Shown: positions 1 to 11,564, numbered from the stretch's first letter. The stretch: DNA of 64,000 bases from Scolanthus callimorphus (GCA_033964015.1 CM066913.1:7434953-7498952), one strand, 5' to 3'. Notes: a model not told the origin generated them from the letters alone. Made by a program: numbers and translations.

Positions 1-556
1 ATTAGCAACACGCTCTGAACACGTGAAAAATAGGAGGAAACAATACGGACAAGGGAGCCACATACGTGCCTAGACATTTTTACTGGGCTACGAGGTGTTG
101 TTGTTTTGGTACAAGACAATGGAATAATAGCCAAGAACAAAGAACTTTAAAAAAACGAGACAATTATAGAGTACAAAGACCTCTAGCCTTAAAAACAAGG
201 CCTCCCACAACCCGGGAGAAGTACAAAATGTGCCACAAGAAATGATGATGCGGAAAATCAATCTGAATCCTAAAATGTGCTGCCACAAATATCTCTTAGT
301 TCAATGCAAACGTCATTATCGTTTTATTTGTTGTACTTGGCAGAACCAGAAGCACATTTACAAATAACATTTGCAGGGACAAATAACAGAATAACGTTCA
401 CTCTGATTCTCCATTTCATTTCACTCTCCATTTTATAACTGGATGGGGTAAGAAGATGGGACTGCCCCCTCTGCTCCCTGGCCCTGCTAGGTACATCCCT
501 GGGCTCCCCTCCGGGCTCCCCTCCGGGCTCCCCCTTGATCTACAACGGAAATCTAC
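1..556. other. Intron of the ETS gene, non-coding
   Basis: No exon carrying the final ETS strand was found on the minus strand here. Just downstream of the donor is a short tandem C-rich repeat (three copies of a 12-base ctcccctccggg-type unit, about 505-535). Confidence 0.5.
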
Positions 557-1245
557 CTTTTTAATGATCCCCTTCTGGTAGTAGTATCTCAACGCACGAC
601 TTAGTTTATCATAGTTCATTCCTGGTCTGTGCTTGAGGTCACCCCATTTCCTTGCCACCTCTTCTTGGTTCTTTAACTTGAATTCACCTCCTTCTCTATT
701 GGTCCAGCCAATCAAAGCAGTGTACCTCTCGTCCGCCAACAAATCAAGTAAAAACTCCCATAGATGGATTGCTGCTTTGGCGCTGGGTCGTCGTTCTGTT
801 GAAATATTGATTAAAAAAAGTCGTTTATTAATAGAAACTTAATACATTGTTTTTTAGAGTTTGTCTTAAAATTAATTGGGGGAAAATGCTGCACATAATG
901 TGGCAAATCTGTCTTCTCGTGTGCTATTATACGGCTTACTAATATAGCTGTTTCACAGTCCTGATCTTGAGTAAATCACTAGATTAACAAGCCTAACTAA
1001 GCCTAACAAGTGCCCTGTAATAAGTCACTCTCTAACATGCGCCCTGCCAACCCAAGTTCACAGCGAGAAAAAACATGCAGAAGCTAAATAAACCTAAGCC
1101 AGCAAAGCCTTCAAGCTTCATTCGTTTACTGACAAGCTAAGCTAAGCCAAGCTTCCCTTGATTACTGATACATACACGCATAAATGCATAGATATTTTCC
1201 AGGGACAACAGAAATAAAAAGGACGGTGTTCTTACCGGCGGCCAT
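557..1245 (-). CDS. ETS-domain transcription factor, 5' part (continues beyond left edge)
   Basis: Two coding exons are visible. Exon 1 (1236-1245) is ATGGCCGCCG followed by a gtaag donor and ends in phase 1. Exon 2 (557-795) follows a cag acceptor, starts in the matching phase, and ends at AAAAAG|GTAGAT. The joined product starts MAAERRPSAK and has an almost complete ETS DNA-binding domain from about residue 13: helix 1 ([11 protein letters not shown]), the GGEFKL strand (about 38-44) and recognition helix [14 protein letters not shown] (63-76), whose Arg70 and Arg73 correspond to the residues that read the GGA core. The last strand (usually xGxxFVYxF) is missing, so at least one more exon lies left of base 1. 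An ETS domain at the extreme N-terminus with the GGEFKL form resembles ELK/TCF-type and related ETS proteins, but the subfamily is not certain. Its role would be nuclear, sequence-specific regulation of transcription. The open frame past the donor encodes a repeated GSPE stretch and is read here as intron. Domain confidence is high; the 10-base first exon rests on phase and splice signal only. Confidence 0.85.
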
Positions 1246-4200
1246 AATAATGAAAATTTCGTCACCTTGCTAGACTCTGAAACAACTGAAAAAGAGCAAA
1301 ACGTTATAACGTTATATAGATATATTAGATTTACGCCCCTTATGTAGAACTATATCAGTGTTGAGCAAAACTCGAGAGCTTGTTGTGATTTGACGGCCGA
1401 GATATATCAAGGTGCACGCACTTTCCTATAATCTACATCGGAAATAGAAAAGAGTACGGTCTTCCGGCAGTGATGTCCACTTTAGAAAATGAGCAAGACA
1501 TTCACTGATATGGATACAATACAACAGGAAGCACCATTTTTCACATTTCGTGACCACTATGTTCTGATTGAGCTTCCTTTACTGGCTCAGCTCCTAAGTT
1601 GTTAAAATAGAAGAGTAATTTGACAGGACTTGTTTCTCACACGTACAGGACATAGCCGGCCCGAATTCAGGGAGATCTGGGGCACCTTGCAAACTCTCAC
1701 GGTACCATCACGGTATTACGTGATGACGTCCGACGAGCAGTTATGATCGACGTAAATCCAGACCGTCGGGTTTTGATTCTTTTAGCACGTCACGTCATAT
1801 CATTAAGTAGTAATGGGTAATTAGCAGTTTGGAATTGAAATGTCTGAAAGCAAAGAGACAAGGATTTCCGATGGGAATCCCTGCTTCCTGAGAAATGGGA
1901 ATTCATAAACGGCACGCAAACAGTGACCAATTTGGACGTTTTCAAGCGGTTCTAAAATGGCAGGAAAGAAATAATGATGCTGATAATTAACGGTGGCACA
2001 ATTTGAGCTTTAGAAACAAAGAACAAAAAAAAAAAACCCGTCATTTCGTTAACTTGAACACGGACCTTGCCGAGCAGAATCTATCACTTGGCTGGGCCTT
2101 TTGGACATTGTAAAACCCTGTAAAACTAAGTTGCAATCAAAATTCTTTTCGTGATTCAAGTTGCTATTAAAATAAAATTGTTAACGTTTTGTAACTGACC
2201 GCAGTTATACTATAATAATTGTTTTATAGTCAAAAGCCAGCTGAGATGTTGGAGTGCGTGAGGATCGCGGATGTTTGGAGTGCGTGACCACTGTTCCTCT
2301 AATTGGAATAACGGAAGCTTTTTCCGTCAAATAATTTTTACTGAAATTCCAAAATACTCATGACCAATAAAGTGTAGGTTCTATTGCGATACACCAACTA
2401 TGACGGAAACGCATTTGCAAGTTCCAATCGATTGTCAATAATAATGATTTCAGGAGCACAATAAAGAACGAAAGGTTAATATACATGTTATATGGACTAC
2501 TAGAATAGCACTCATAGCATAAAAATAGTTATCTAACAGAAAGAATACTGCGTTAGAAGTTAGAAATCGCAATGATTGGCGTCAATAGGCAATAGAATCT
2601 CATCAGAATACATCCTCATTTTGAGATCTCTTTTGATAAGACTTATATAGCCCTAGCTAAAGGCATTGAAATATTCCAAGTGGGTAGTCTAAGTAATAAT
2701 TCATGTAGGTTTTTGTGATCTTACCTACTGGAGACTTGTTCTTCTAGATAATCTTCTGTTTTGCGTTTTGGAAATAATCTCTCGGGTTGTTCTTGCTCGA
2801 GTGACACGTCCAACTTCGAATATAACGTCCGCTTACTGCTCTTCGCTCTTATATCCGTTGGCGGAAGTCAATTTGTATACAACAGGAAGTATTAGGTCTG
2901 CATCGCTTGGATTTCCGGCCTTCGAGGGGTCAATTATTTTAGTGCACAAAGTGCACTTTTTTTTATGGGATTCCTAGGAAATATTTTCGGTATTACGACT
3001 GAAGCAAACAAAAACATACTTTGAAGACAGTTTTGCAAACATCTCGATCTACAAAGGGTCCGAAAAACGAGATTTCGACGTGAAAGAAATAGATATCTGT
3101 TTGCAGGGAATCCTTACATTAGCAATTTAACAAAGAAAGATAAACCATACGGTCATTGCTAGGATATCAAGACTGAAAGCTCGGGTGAATATTACTCTTA
3201 TTGACAACACACGCTTGACCCAAGCGAGAAGAGAGAAAGAGTCAGAGAACGGTTGGATGCAGGTTGGATGTGCGATAGAAACTGAGTAAAAACAGGAGAA
3301 GTAAAAAGAAAAAGGAAATATAAACATAAAAATTAAATAAATAAATAAATAAATAAATAGTAGGAAGTTGTCGGATCAATAGATGCGTCTGGATTTCTCA
3401 AGTTCAAGTTAACCTTCCCGTAATATGATCTCTCCATCTTAACTCTCGCTGAAGCTATTGAGCGTATCAGCTGTACAGTACTGTAGCGTCTCTATGCGAG
3501 TATTCCTGCGAGCGCAACGAGTACATTAGATGGAAATAGCAAAACAATCTACAAACAAAGCTGTATACTTGCTTTACTAAATTTAACCGAAAATATCCAT
3601 GAATATCGCACTACATTACCCAAATCAGCCGACGGAAATGGCTGCTTTCTCTGACTCGGTATGTTGCTCGGTATGTTGCTAGGACGACAAAATGGATGAC
3701 GGTTGTGGCTCTTGCCCAGCGTTCTTTGCGGTTATGTAGCCAAAAATAGCGGCTGGACCTTAAAGCATCCCAGAGCGATGGTCGCTGCTTTGGCACTGGA
3801 AAGTGCCAAGCGAGTTATAAAAAAATCCCCGTTGATGGGATCAAAATTGCGGGATCAAGAGAAATTCAGTCAATGCCGCAGTGATATTCAAAAACAAAGT
3901 TCCCATTAGCAGCTTGTTTTCTTGGAATTCGCCGGCTGTCGCGGAAGAGCTAAATGGGTAGCTGGGTATTCTATAATTGTCGCGACCACTAGGCACTTTT
4001 GAGGGGTGAGCGGGAAATTTCCCTGCAAAATAATAATCAGGCTGCGCTTTCAGTTTTTTCTTCGACCATTTCCTTTCGTCATTTTTCCTTATTTGTAAAA
4101 GAAGAGATATAACTGTCTATACGGAATATCCGATTCGTGTAAGACACTGGAGTGATATATGAAGTACAATCAGGCCACATCCAAAGAGCGGTTTTTCTTA

Positions 4201-5038
4201 TTTTCTGACTAATACAACCGTACGATAGTTTCAATGAAGCACTTGGTAAAACTTGATGAAAGCGATACTTGATAAAATGTTTGCAAGGCGAGAAGGCAAC
4301 AAACGCGCCTCGATACATATATATCCTAAAACGCTTTTCAACAAAGGATAAAAATCAATAAAGGATGAAGGCATAATAATAATAATGTTAATAATGAAAA
4401 TAACACAAACATCAAAATTATTCTAAAAAAAAATGTTTAGAAACAAGATTAGAAAAGAAGATGTGTCTTCAGACTAGATTTTTTAAATGTTTCTCTTTCT
4501 TCTTCGAATTCACTCTCGCCTAGGCTGCTTGCAGCCCTTCACCGATTTTTGCGCTCGCCCCCGTGTCTCAAAAATCCAAAATGTGTCTCAAAAATCCAAG
4601 ATGACGCCCGATCTGCGAACGGACCGGGCTTTCCTCGATCAAGCAGGCTATCTCTCGCCTTTGAGATCTCTGCTAATTATTATTATTTAGGATAAACTGA
4701 TTGCAACCCCTTTCTTCGGCGAACGCCCGTAAATCGAGGCAAATGGTTTTACGCGCGGCGCGCTTTGATTTGTTTACGGTGTCGGGTTACTCAGGAAGGA
4801 AAGAAGGGAGACTTTCCCGTTTATTTCTCTCAATTTACGGACGTTCGCCAAAGAAGGGACTGCAAGCAGTCTATATTTAGGAGATTATTTGGAAAATAAT
4901 AATTTGTATGCTTCCTAGCGCTTTTCTGTATACACACGTAAGGGCGGGCCAGCCATTTTTAGAAAGTTTGGTTGTTGTTCCCATATAGCCAAAATTATCC
5001 CATATAAAGGCGTCTAGGAAAAGCAAAAATATATTTTA
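1246..5038. other. Intergenic / 5' flank of ETS gene, no gene recognised
   Basis: No convincing coding exon is seen on either strand. There is an (AAAT)n microsatellite at about 3327-3358. A 60-codon minus frame at 3611-3796 has no recognised domain. Bases 1246 to roughly 1500 probably hold the 5' UTR and promoter of the ETS gene, but no TATA box or other decisive site stands out. Confidence 0.4.
3327..3358. repeat. (AAAT)n microsatellite
   Basis: About seven perfect or near-perfect aaat units in A-rich sequence. This could be the tail of an old retroposon, but no body was recognised next to it. Confidence 0.8.
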
Positions 5039-7099
5039 TTGCGATTTCGGATTTTGGTACACTGCAATGTTGACATAGGACCGGAAATGTTAACTAATAA
5101 CAGCAGTGACAATATAGCCTGCGTAGCAAGCGTTTCCGTGGGGTTTCAGGGGACAGATAAGAGAAGCCTGAAGTTCCACATCTACAAGAGGTATCTCCTT
5201 TCTAGGGACCCTTACTATTTAACCAAGTATAAGTATTATAGAAATAGGATATGTCATCTCCTCAGGGCTTCTAAGAGAAATTATTACCAAAATTATTTTA
5301 ATATGAACAATAGAAATATGAAGAATATCTGGTCAGGCATTAGATCACTGGTCTCACTCAAGCCTAGAAATGCTAGCATTCCTTCAAAAATTATATCAAA
5401 TAATAGAACTCTAGTAGACCCCAAATCTATTGCTGAAGAATTTAATTCTTTCTTTGCCTCAATTGGAAGCACACTCTCTGACAAAATTGCTCCTACAGAT
5501 ATTAAACCTGAATCCTTTCTTGGGCCTCCACTGGTAAATAGTTTCTGCCTCTTCCCAGTTACTTCAGTAGAAATTGAAGATGAAATTCGGAATTTAAATT
5601 CGTCGAAGGCAACAGGTCCTTTTAGTATTCCTGTCTGCCTGCTAAAAATTTTGGGGACTTGTTTGTCAAAACCACTTGAAATCCTCTTCAATCATTCATT
5701 TAGGAGTGGCTGTGTCCCAGACCAGCTTAAGTTAGCTAATGTTATACCAGTGCACAAAAAGGACTCAGTTAACCTCTTGACCAATTACAGGCCAATATCT
5801 TTACTGTCAGTATTTAATAAAATTCTAGAAAAACTCATGTATAAGAGGCTTATCGCCTTTATTAACAAATACAACATCTTGTATGAGAAGCAATTTGGTT
5901 TCCGCGAAGGGCATTCTACTTTACATGCTGCTCTACTTATTACTGATCGTATTCAAAAAGCTATAGAAGAGGGCCAGTACTCCTGTGGTATCTTCCTCGA
6001 TTTTTCCAAAGCATTTGACACGGTTAATCACAATATTCTTCTGAAGAAGCTTTCTCATTATGGAATCAGGGGTATTGCCAATCAATGGTTTGCCTCCTAT
6101 CTCTCAAATAGAAGACAGTCTGTTGCTATTGGTAATACCTACTCAGAAAATCTAAGTGTGTTTCATGGAGTTCCACAGGGTTCAGTGCTAGGGCCTCTCC
6201 TATTCCTCATCTATATAAACGACTTCTATAGATGTAGTCGCTTTTTTAATTTTCATATATTTGCTGATGATACAAACCTCTTTGCTTCTCATACTAGCTT
6301 ACAAACACTAGAAAAGGGCATCAATGAGAATCTTACATTTGTGTCTAATTGGCTTACAGCCAATAAACTTTCCCTTAATATTGATAAAACCAACTTTGTT
6401 ATATTTCATCCACCTCAAAAAGCCTCTAATTATGATGTACGACTAGTGATCAATGGACAGTCTATTAAGAAAGCTAAGTGTATTAAGTACCTTGGGATTC
6501 TCATTGACTCTCATCTTAGCTGGAAACAGCATATATTGCATATTTCAAAAAAGGTTAAGCGTTGTGTGGGCATTCTCTCAAAAGTCAGACATTATGTAAA
6601 TGCTGCCACTCTTTCCATGCTATATTATTCACTAATTTATCCTTTTCTAACCTATGCAGCTGTGACATGGGGGAACACCTACACAACCACCCTAAGGCCT
6701 CTTCTTGTCCTCCAGAAGAGGGCAATTCGATTAATGACTTTTTCGGAATTTAGAGCTCATTCAGATCCAATCTTCCATGCCCTTGGTCTACTTAAATTAC
6801 CTGAAATAATATTTTTGCATAATGCACTCTTTATGTATGATTTCTATTCAGATCGTCTGCCCTCTGTTTTTGATTGTTTCTTCTTATCAGTCAACAGGAT
6901 ACATCAACACTATACCAGACTAGCAGCTAAGAAAACGTATTTCCTTCCTAAAATAAGAACTAATTATGGAAAATTTAACATCCGCTTCCTAGGCGCTAAA
7001 GTCTGGAACTCAATTTCTGAAGAATTCAAAAGTAAACCACGACCCTCTTTCAAGAAACTTTTGATTGACTCCTTCATCAATTCATATAATACTAACTAA
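5039..7099 (+). CDS. Retrotransposon reverse transcriptase (ORF2 3' part)
   Basis: This open frame of 686 codons has no internal stop. Motifs in order: YRPISLL (about 250-256), the first catalytic block FLDFSKAFDTV (about 319-329), GVPQGSVLGPLLF (377-389), the catalytic FADDT (408-412), then thumb-like sequence with KYLGILID and a C-terminal region with SLIYPFLTYAAVTWGN. This block order is typical of non-LTR retrotransposon reverse transcriptases, which copy their RNA at a nicked target site. The frame opens with TTG, not ATG, because the true N-terminus (endonuclease) has been lost, so the copy cannot move on its own. The intact frame suggests a recent insertion. Confidence 0.9.
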   Translation: MRFRILVHCNVDIGPEMLTNNSSDNIACVASVSVGFQGTDKRSLKFHIYKRYLLSRDPYYLTKYKYYRNRICHLLRASKRNYYQNYFNMNNRNMKNIWSGIRSLVSLKPRNASIPSKIISNNRTLVDPKSIAEEFNSFFASIGSTLSDKIAPTDIKPESFLGPPLVNSFCLFPVTSVEIEDEIRNLNSSKATGPFSIPVCLLKILGTCLSKPLEILFNHSFRSGCVPDQLKLANVIPVHKKDSVNLLTNYRPISLLSVFNKILEKLMYKRLIAFINKYNILYEKQFGFREGHSTLHAALLITDRIQKAIEEGQYSCGIFLDFSKAFDTVNHNILLKKLSHYGIRGIANQWFASYLSNRRQSVAIGNTYSENLSVFHGVPQGSVLGPLLFLIYINDFYRCSRFFNFHIFADDTNLFASHTSLQTLEKGINENLTFVSNWLTANKLSLNIDKTNFVIFHPPQKASNYDVRLVINGQSIKKAKCIKYLGILIDSHLSWKQHILHISKKVKRCVGILSKVRHYVNAATLSMLYYSLIYPFLTYAAVTWGNTYTTTLRPLLVLQKRAIRLMTFSEFRAHSDPIFHALGLLKLPEIIFLHNALFMYDFYSDRLPSVFDCFFLSVNRIHQHYTRLAAKKTYFLPKIRTNYGKFNIRFLGAKVWNSISEEFKSKPRPSFKKLLIDSFINSYNTN

Positions 7100-7393
7100 G
7101 TTTTCACCATTCCTCCTAGTTATATATATCTAGATAATCTTTAAGCCACTTTCCCTTGTTCGTTTTGTATTAGTGTTTTTGTCCTGTATCTGCTGCCCGT
7201 GTATCTTGTTGATGTATCTACCTACAACTCTACAATTAATTTTTCCTATAGACCCTAGGCCGAGGTACTTGGCTCGATTAGTCCTGACTATTTCCAAGTG
7301 CCTTGTGCTCCATTAACCTGTAAAAACAAACTCATAAATCCTGTATCTTTTTCTTACGAGTGCTAAATAAAGTGTTGTTGTTGTTGTTGTTGT
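5040..7393 (+). mobile_element. Non-LTR retrotransposon, 5'-truncated, Jockey/CR1-group-like
   Basis: The element contains a long reverse-transcriptase frame (5039-7099), a 3' untranslated region of about 270 bases with an AATAAA signal (7366-7371), and a (TTG)n tail (about 7374-7393). A simple-repeat tail rather than poly-A is common in CR1-like and related lineages. The frame has no apurinic-type endonuclease domain: it starts in the linker that usually joins endonuclease and reverse transcriptase, so the copy is 5'-truncated. No target-site duplication was identified. Confidence 0.88.
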
Positions 7394-7885
7394 CAATGAT
7401 TTGGTCATGCGAAGTATGGGGTGAGAGAGAAAATGGAGAGAGGCAGGAGGGGGTGGGGAGAGAAGAAAGGAAACCTTAACCTAAGCTTAGCTATTCCACA
7501 AGCTAATCAGGGATTCTAAAAACAAACAAACAAACAAACCTCAAACAAACTTGGTTAAAAAAACCTAACTGGCTGGCAAAAAACAGTCGAAAAATACAAA
7601 TTTAGTAAGTGCTCAGAATCTCTACCGATTCTCTGACCAATGGACCATGGCAGGTAAAAATGGGATAATAATGGATGATGTTAGCTTTTTACAAGCTCAT
7701 CGGGGACACTAAAAATAAACAAACAAACCTCAAACAAACTTACTTAAATACAAATTTACAGTAGTCAGTGCTCAGAATCTCTACTGATGCTCTGACCACT
7801 GGACCAAGTTGGGGAAAAAATGTATGCACTTGTATACCGCATATCATATGGATATGTTCATTAAATGTGGTTTATAGAAGTGGAC
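7394..7885. other. Non-coding spacer with repeated segment
   Basis: A roughly 110-base segment is imperfectly repeated in direct orientation (about 7490-7630 and 7690-7810; both contain aacaaacaaacctcaaacaaac followed by a shared gtgctcagaatctctac). No gene is seen. Confidence 0.55.
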
Positions 7886-7894
7886 AGGTCTTGC

Positions 7895-9025
7895 TAGCCT
7901 GAATTTCAGCCGTCTTTTCTTCCTACACTCCGAACGTTGCGGGAGAAAAAACGACTGAACGCCGACTTCCAAAAACGTGCCCAGGAGTTGCGTGATTCTC
8001 AAGATCTTGAGAATGGATGGTGATTGGTCAGTTTTTTTAATGAGCTATATTTATGCATAATTTCCAGCGACAAGAGAACTGCACTCAAAGGCAGAGACAT
8101 GGCAACCCACAGAACGGCTAAAATTTATCCAGAAAAATATACCTCAGCCCGGGAAGAATATTATGTGTCTGTTACGAAAGGCCAAGCGATCTTAGCGAAC
8201 CACTTAACAAGCGGCAGAATATCATTTTCTCCACGATTTTGCAGGCCGAAAACTCGTCGTTGAGATCGGTAAACGTTCATGTCGACACTTTCACCTCCAA
8301 ACACACTAAAATTTCATTCTAGTTGTCTTAAAATTGTTATTCAACTGACAATCAATAACAAGCGAATCTGGAGTCTGTAATGTTATAGCGATTTCTTCCT
8401 CGAAATCAGAGTCGGCGTGATGCATTTTGGCAAGAAAACATTTTAGTCATGCGAATCCGGGAAAACCTGTCAGCCGCCGCGCTGTCAGATAAATATAGCC
8501 AGCTTCTGTTCCTACTATGCAGCTCTTTGTGCTTCAAAATGATGAAATAATTATCTAAAAAGGTTGGGATGCTGTTTTGGAAATCATTTTAAGGAAGTTT
8601 TGTGTCTGGGGAGTCGGATACAAGCAATACAAGCATAATGAATTGTCCAATTGTGAAATTGGTAGTTCGCGATGAGTTCACGAGCCTCGAGTAAATCCAA
8701 TTTTCTGTATCATGCTATGTGTTTCTAAGATCGCTTGGCCTTTCATAACAGGCACATAATATTCTTACCGGGCTGAGGTATACTTTTCTGGATAAATTTT
8801 AGCCGTTCTGTGTGCTGCCATGTCTCTGCCTTTGAGTGCCGTTCTCTTGTCGCTGAAAATTATGCATAAATATAGCTCATTAAAAAGACTGACCAATCAC
8901 CATCAATTCTCAAGATCTTGAGAATCACGCAACTCCTGGGCACGTTTTTGGAAGTTGCCGTTCAGTCGTTTTTTCTCCCGCAACGTTCGGAGTGTAGGAA
9001 GAAAAGACGGCTGAAATTCAGGCTA
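7895..9025. mobile_element. Foldback TIR element, MuDR-like by 9-bp TSD
   Basis: The first ~310 bases (from 7895, TAGCCTGAATTTCAGCCGTC) are repeated inverted at the end (about 8717-9025), separated by about 500 bases of unique sequence. The element is flanked on both sides by the 9-bp direct repeat AGGTCTTGC (7886-7894 and 9026-9034). Very long terminal inverted repeats plus 9-bp duplications fit a non-autonomous Mutator-like element. No transposase is encoded. Confidence 0.88.
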
Positions 9026-9313
9026 AGGTCTTGCACCAAGATGCGGACTGCAATTTACACAATGCAGTTAACAGTCACGAGTGATTGTTAAATAGCATTC
9101 TGTAGTGAGTACTTTAACATCCCTCACATACTGGTGAAGTTTAGTCAGTGTTTAGTGGGCTGAGAGACGAGAATTGCCTCCCATAGCAAATTAACTGACC
9201 CATTTTGCCTCCATGATAACACTTTTAGAACAATGAATGAGACAAATGGACAAAAAATATGCATTATTACAAACTACACCACTTACATGCAAGCCTACCT
9301 TCCTAACAGATTC

Positions 9314-10957
9314 TCAGCCTGGAATGCGATGTCCTCTTGTCTGGGAAGCTTTCACAAGAAATTCCCTGGACAAACCATCCTCCTGCGGGGCAGAAAATCT
9401 CATGATAGCATCTCCACCTGCAGCATGGTACAGGAAGCAAATGGCAGAGCTCATCATGGTCGCTCTGACCTGGAACTTTAGCGGGTATCCCATGTAGGAG
9501 ATTGTTAGTCCTGCAGATGGATTTCCTTCTGCGGTTAACAACATCTTGTCATTGGCAGTGGAAATAGTTGCATTATAGTTTATGGTCACATTCATAAAGC
9601 TTATAAACTGTGTCACATTGTATGTGCCTAGAAATGGTGTCGGGTCAACTGGAAAACTGGCTTGGTTTTGCAAATCTGACAGAGTGTCTGTTAGAGCTGG
9701 AATAAAATTTCTGTGAACATAATCTGATAGAAGAATGGCTGTAAGCTGTTGTGTTGGAAAAGCAATGTCCATGTTTACTAAGATACTTATGGCAAGATGA
9801 AGTTCTGGAACAACTGCAAATTGACTTGCATATGAGTCCAAATTTCCAGCTTTTCCATGCACCACAAAACTATCAACATAACGCATCTCCATTCCTGTGC
9901 CCCAAAGCGTGAAAATATCATGTGTCACATAATTCACCTGCAACATTTCTTTTAAGGTTTTCCACTTCAATATGGAGGGACCTTTGGGATTTGTGAACAT
10001 TCTTCCAAACTTAACCAAATCAGATAGAGAAGAATACATTTCACCAGCAGGGGATAACCAGCCAAGTTTCCTAAATGGTTGGACATCTCCATTTGGTGTA
10101 TACGGCAATGCCATCTTTTCTTTAACTTTGTCTGTAATAACAAAACCTGTATTTTCCATACCCAGTGGAGCAAGTACTTCGTTTTGGACCCATTGTTCGA
10201 AAGTAGTATTCAGGAGGTTCTCAGTTAAAAGGCGTCCAAGTAAGGCACTCCCAAGATTGCTATAAACAGGACTAGTCCATGGCTCAACAACAAGGTCGTA
10301 ATCTTTGAGGGCTTCAAGTTCCTTTTCTGAGGTTGTGTCGAGGCACTGGAATTGGCAGGGTCCCTCTCTAGGGAGCCCTGCCCTGTGACTGGCAATCTGC
10401 CTCAGGGTGATATCAGCATTAGTAAAAGGATTATTTATACGGAAATTAGGTGCATATTTCTTGAGTGGGTCATCCAGGGATGTAATAACTCCGTCCTCGT
10501 ATAGCTTATACAATAGCAACAAGGGGAATAGCTTAGTTATACTGCCGATGCGGAAGACTGTATCATCGTCGGGCGGAATGGCACCTTTGAAAGTTTTACT
10601 TCCAAAATGGCCTCTCCAAATAACAGAGTCTCGGTAAACAATATTCATGGATATTGCAGATTTGTTCTCCGCTGATTCAGCCATTCCTTTTATATGATTC
10701 TCTAGGCGTTCAAGACAGTCAAGAATGCGCTTGGGTAGACGGGAAGGCAATGGTAAAATTGGCGGGATATCCGAGCACTTGTAGTTCGCCATTGCGAGGA
10801 AGTCCCTAGAATGGTGATGGTCTTTCGATGGTGCGAATTGGTCTTGTTTGTCCCGATTGGATATAATGCCTACAAGAACTGCAGCCACACAAGCTAGGAG
10901 AGCTATAAATTGCCATAATCTGGCTGAATTTTCGGTTGAACCGCCTTCCTTCCCCAT
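9314..10957 (-). CDS. LACTBL1: LACTBL1-like serine beta-lactamase-fold protein (paralogue 1)
   Basis: Intronless frame of 547 residues. The upstream in-frame extension opens with GTG, so the ATG at 10955-10957 (context AAACATGGGG) is the chosen start. A short cytoplasmic N-terminus precedes one membrane segment (about residues 15-33, FIALLACVAAVLVGII), giving a likely type II anchor. The rest is a class C beta-lactamase / penicillin-binding-protein-like domain. The SxxK motif is GSITK (Ser139, Lys142), the YxN motif is YSN (232-234), and HGKAG (about 367-371) sits where the third active-site motif is expected. Length and the sequence around RITLRQIASHRAGLPRE-type motifs resemble vertebrate LACTBL1. 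The catalytic serine, lysine and tyrosine are present, so hydrolase or peptidase activity is possible, but the substrate of this animal family is not known. A second paralogue lies 4.2 kb upstream on the same strand. Single-exon structure could reflect an ancient retroposed copy or intron loss. Confidence 0.92.
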   Translation of the reverse strand: MGKEGGSTENSARLWQFIALLACVAAVLVGIISNRDKQDQFAPSKDHHHSRDFLAMANYKCSDIPPILPLPSRLPKRILDCLERLENHIKGMAESAENKSAISMNIVYRDSVIWRGHFGSKTFKGAIPPDDDTVFRIGSITKLFPLLLLYKLYEDGVITSLDDPLKKYAPNFRINNPFTNADITLRQIASHRAGLPREGPCQFQCLDTTSEKELEALKDYDLVVEPWTSPVYSNLGSALLGRLLTENLLNTTFEQWVQNEVLAPLGMENTGFVITDKVKEKMALPYTPNGDVQPFRKLGWLSPAGEMYSSLSDLVKFGRMFTNPKGPSILKWKTLKEMLQVNYVTHDIFTLWGTGMEMRYVDSFVVHGKAGNLDSYASQFAVVPELHLAISILVNMDIAFPTQQLTAILLSDYVHRNFIPALTDTLSDLQNQASFPVDPTPFLGTYNVTQFISFMNVTINYNATISTANDKMLLTAEGNPSAGLTISYMGYPLKFQVRATMMSSAICFLYHAAGGDAIMRFSAPQEDGLSREFLVKASQTRGHRIPG

Positions 10958-11340
10958 GTTTATTCTGGCAAACTGGTACACTGTACTGATATGAAGGGGT
11001 TTTCGTTCGTTCTCACGTGGGAAAGGAATCGATGATGTTTCGGAAAAAGTCGATCAACACGCGCCACTTCGACAGTTCCGCGATAACCGGTTATGGCAAA
11101 TCCGCGCGGGTTGCCTGTGGTGTTCAAATCTCGTCGTATCAGGGGCCTTAAAATAAAGTCGAAAATAGATTTGTTTTCCTGAAATTTTTCACTCTAGGTA
11201 AAGCTTAGTTATTCAACTAGACTATGCCAAGTTAAAATTACCGAAAACTTACTCTTTTTCCTTCAAAACTAACCATTTTCCGGCCTGTCTCGTTTTGCCT
11301 CAAAAGTTATCGCTTCGCAGTGCCATGGTTTCCCGTAAAC
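10958..11340. promoter_or_regulatory. 5' flank of LACTBL1-like paralogue 1
   Basis: Probable 5' UTR and promoter of the gene to its left. No TATA box or other decisive motif is visible; the placement is by position only. Confidence 0.3.
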
Positions 11341-11343
11341 TTA

Positions 11344-11564
11344 GGGGTGGACCATTAGAAATTGGGGGAGGGGGGGTGGCAATTTTTTTGCGCATGAATT
11401 TTTTTTTCGGGGATCAGGTTGTGCAAGAATTTTTTTTCGGAATTTATATCATGTTTTTTACTAGCTTGGATCTCTGCAAGATTTTTTTTTTGGAAGGATT
11501 GGCCTTGCTCGAATTTTTTTTGGGAATTGCCACCCCCCCTCCCCCAATTTCTAATGGTCCACCC
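11344..11564. mobile_element. Harbinger-like MITE (GGACCATT family), copy 1
   Basis: Inverted ends GGGGTGGACCATTAGAAATT and its complement at the right end, extending over ~45 bases, flanked by a 3-bp TTA duplication (11341-11343 and 11565-11567). The interior is rich in T tracts. The 3-bp TWA duplication is the hallmark of PIF/Harbinger elements. Confidence 0.85.

Noticed and set aside
416..556. Continuation of the ETS frame past the donor, with [11 protein letters not shown] repeats to a stop
   Set aside because: It would end the protein in the middle of the ETS domain, and AAG|GTAGAT is a good donor; read as intron.
3611..3796. Minus-strand frame with SLWDALRSSRYFWLHNRKERW, near a stretch resembling the start of the ETS exon
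   Set aside because: The resemblance is limited to about 20 bases (gccaaagcagc); no ETS motif follows.
9972..10637. Plus-strand frames opposite LACTBL1-like paralogue 1
   Set aside because: Antisense shadows of a strongly supported coding frame.
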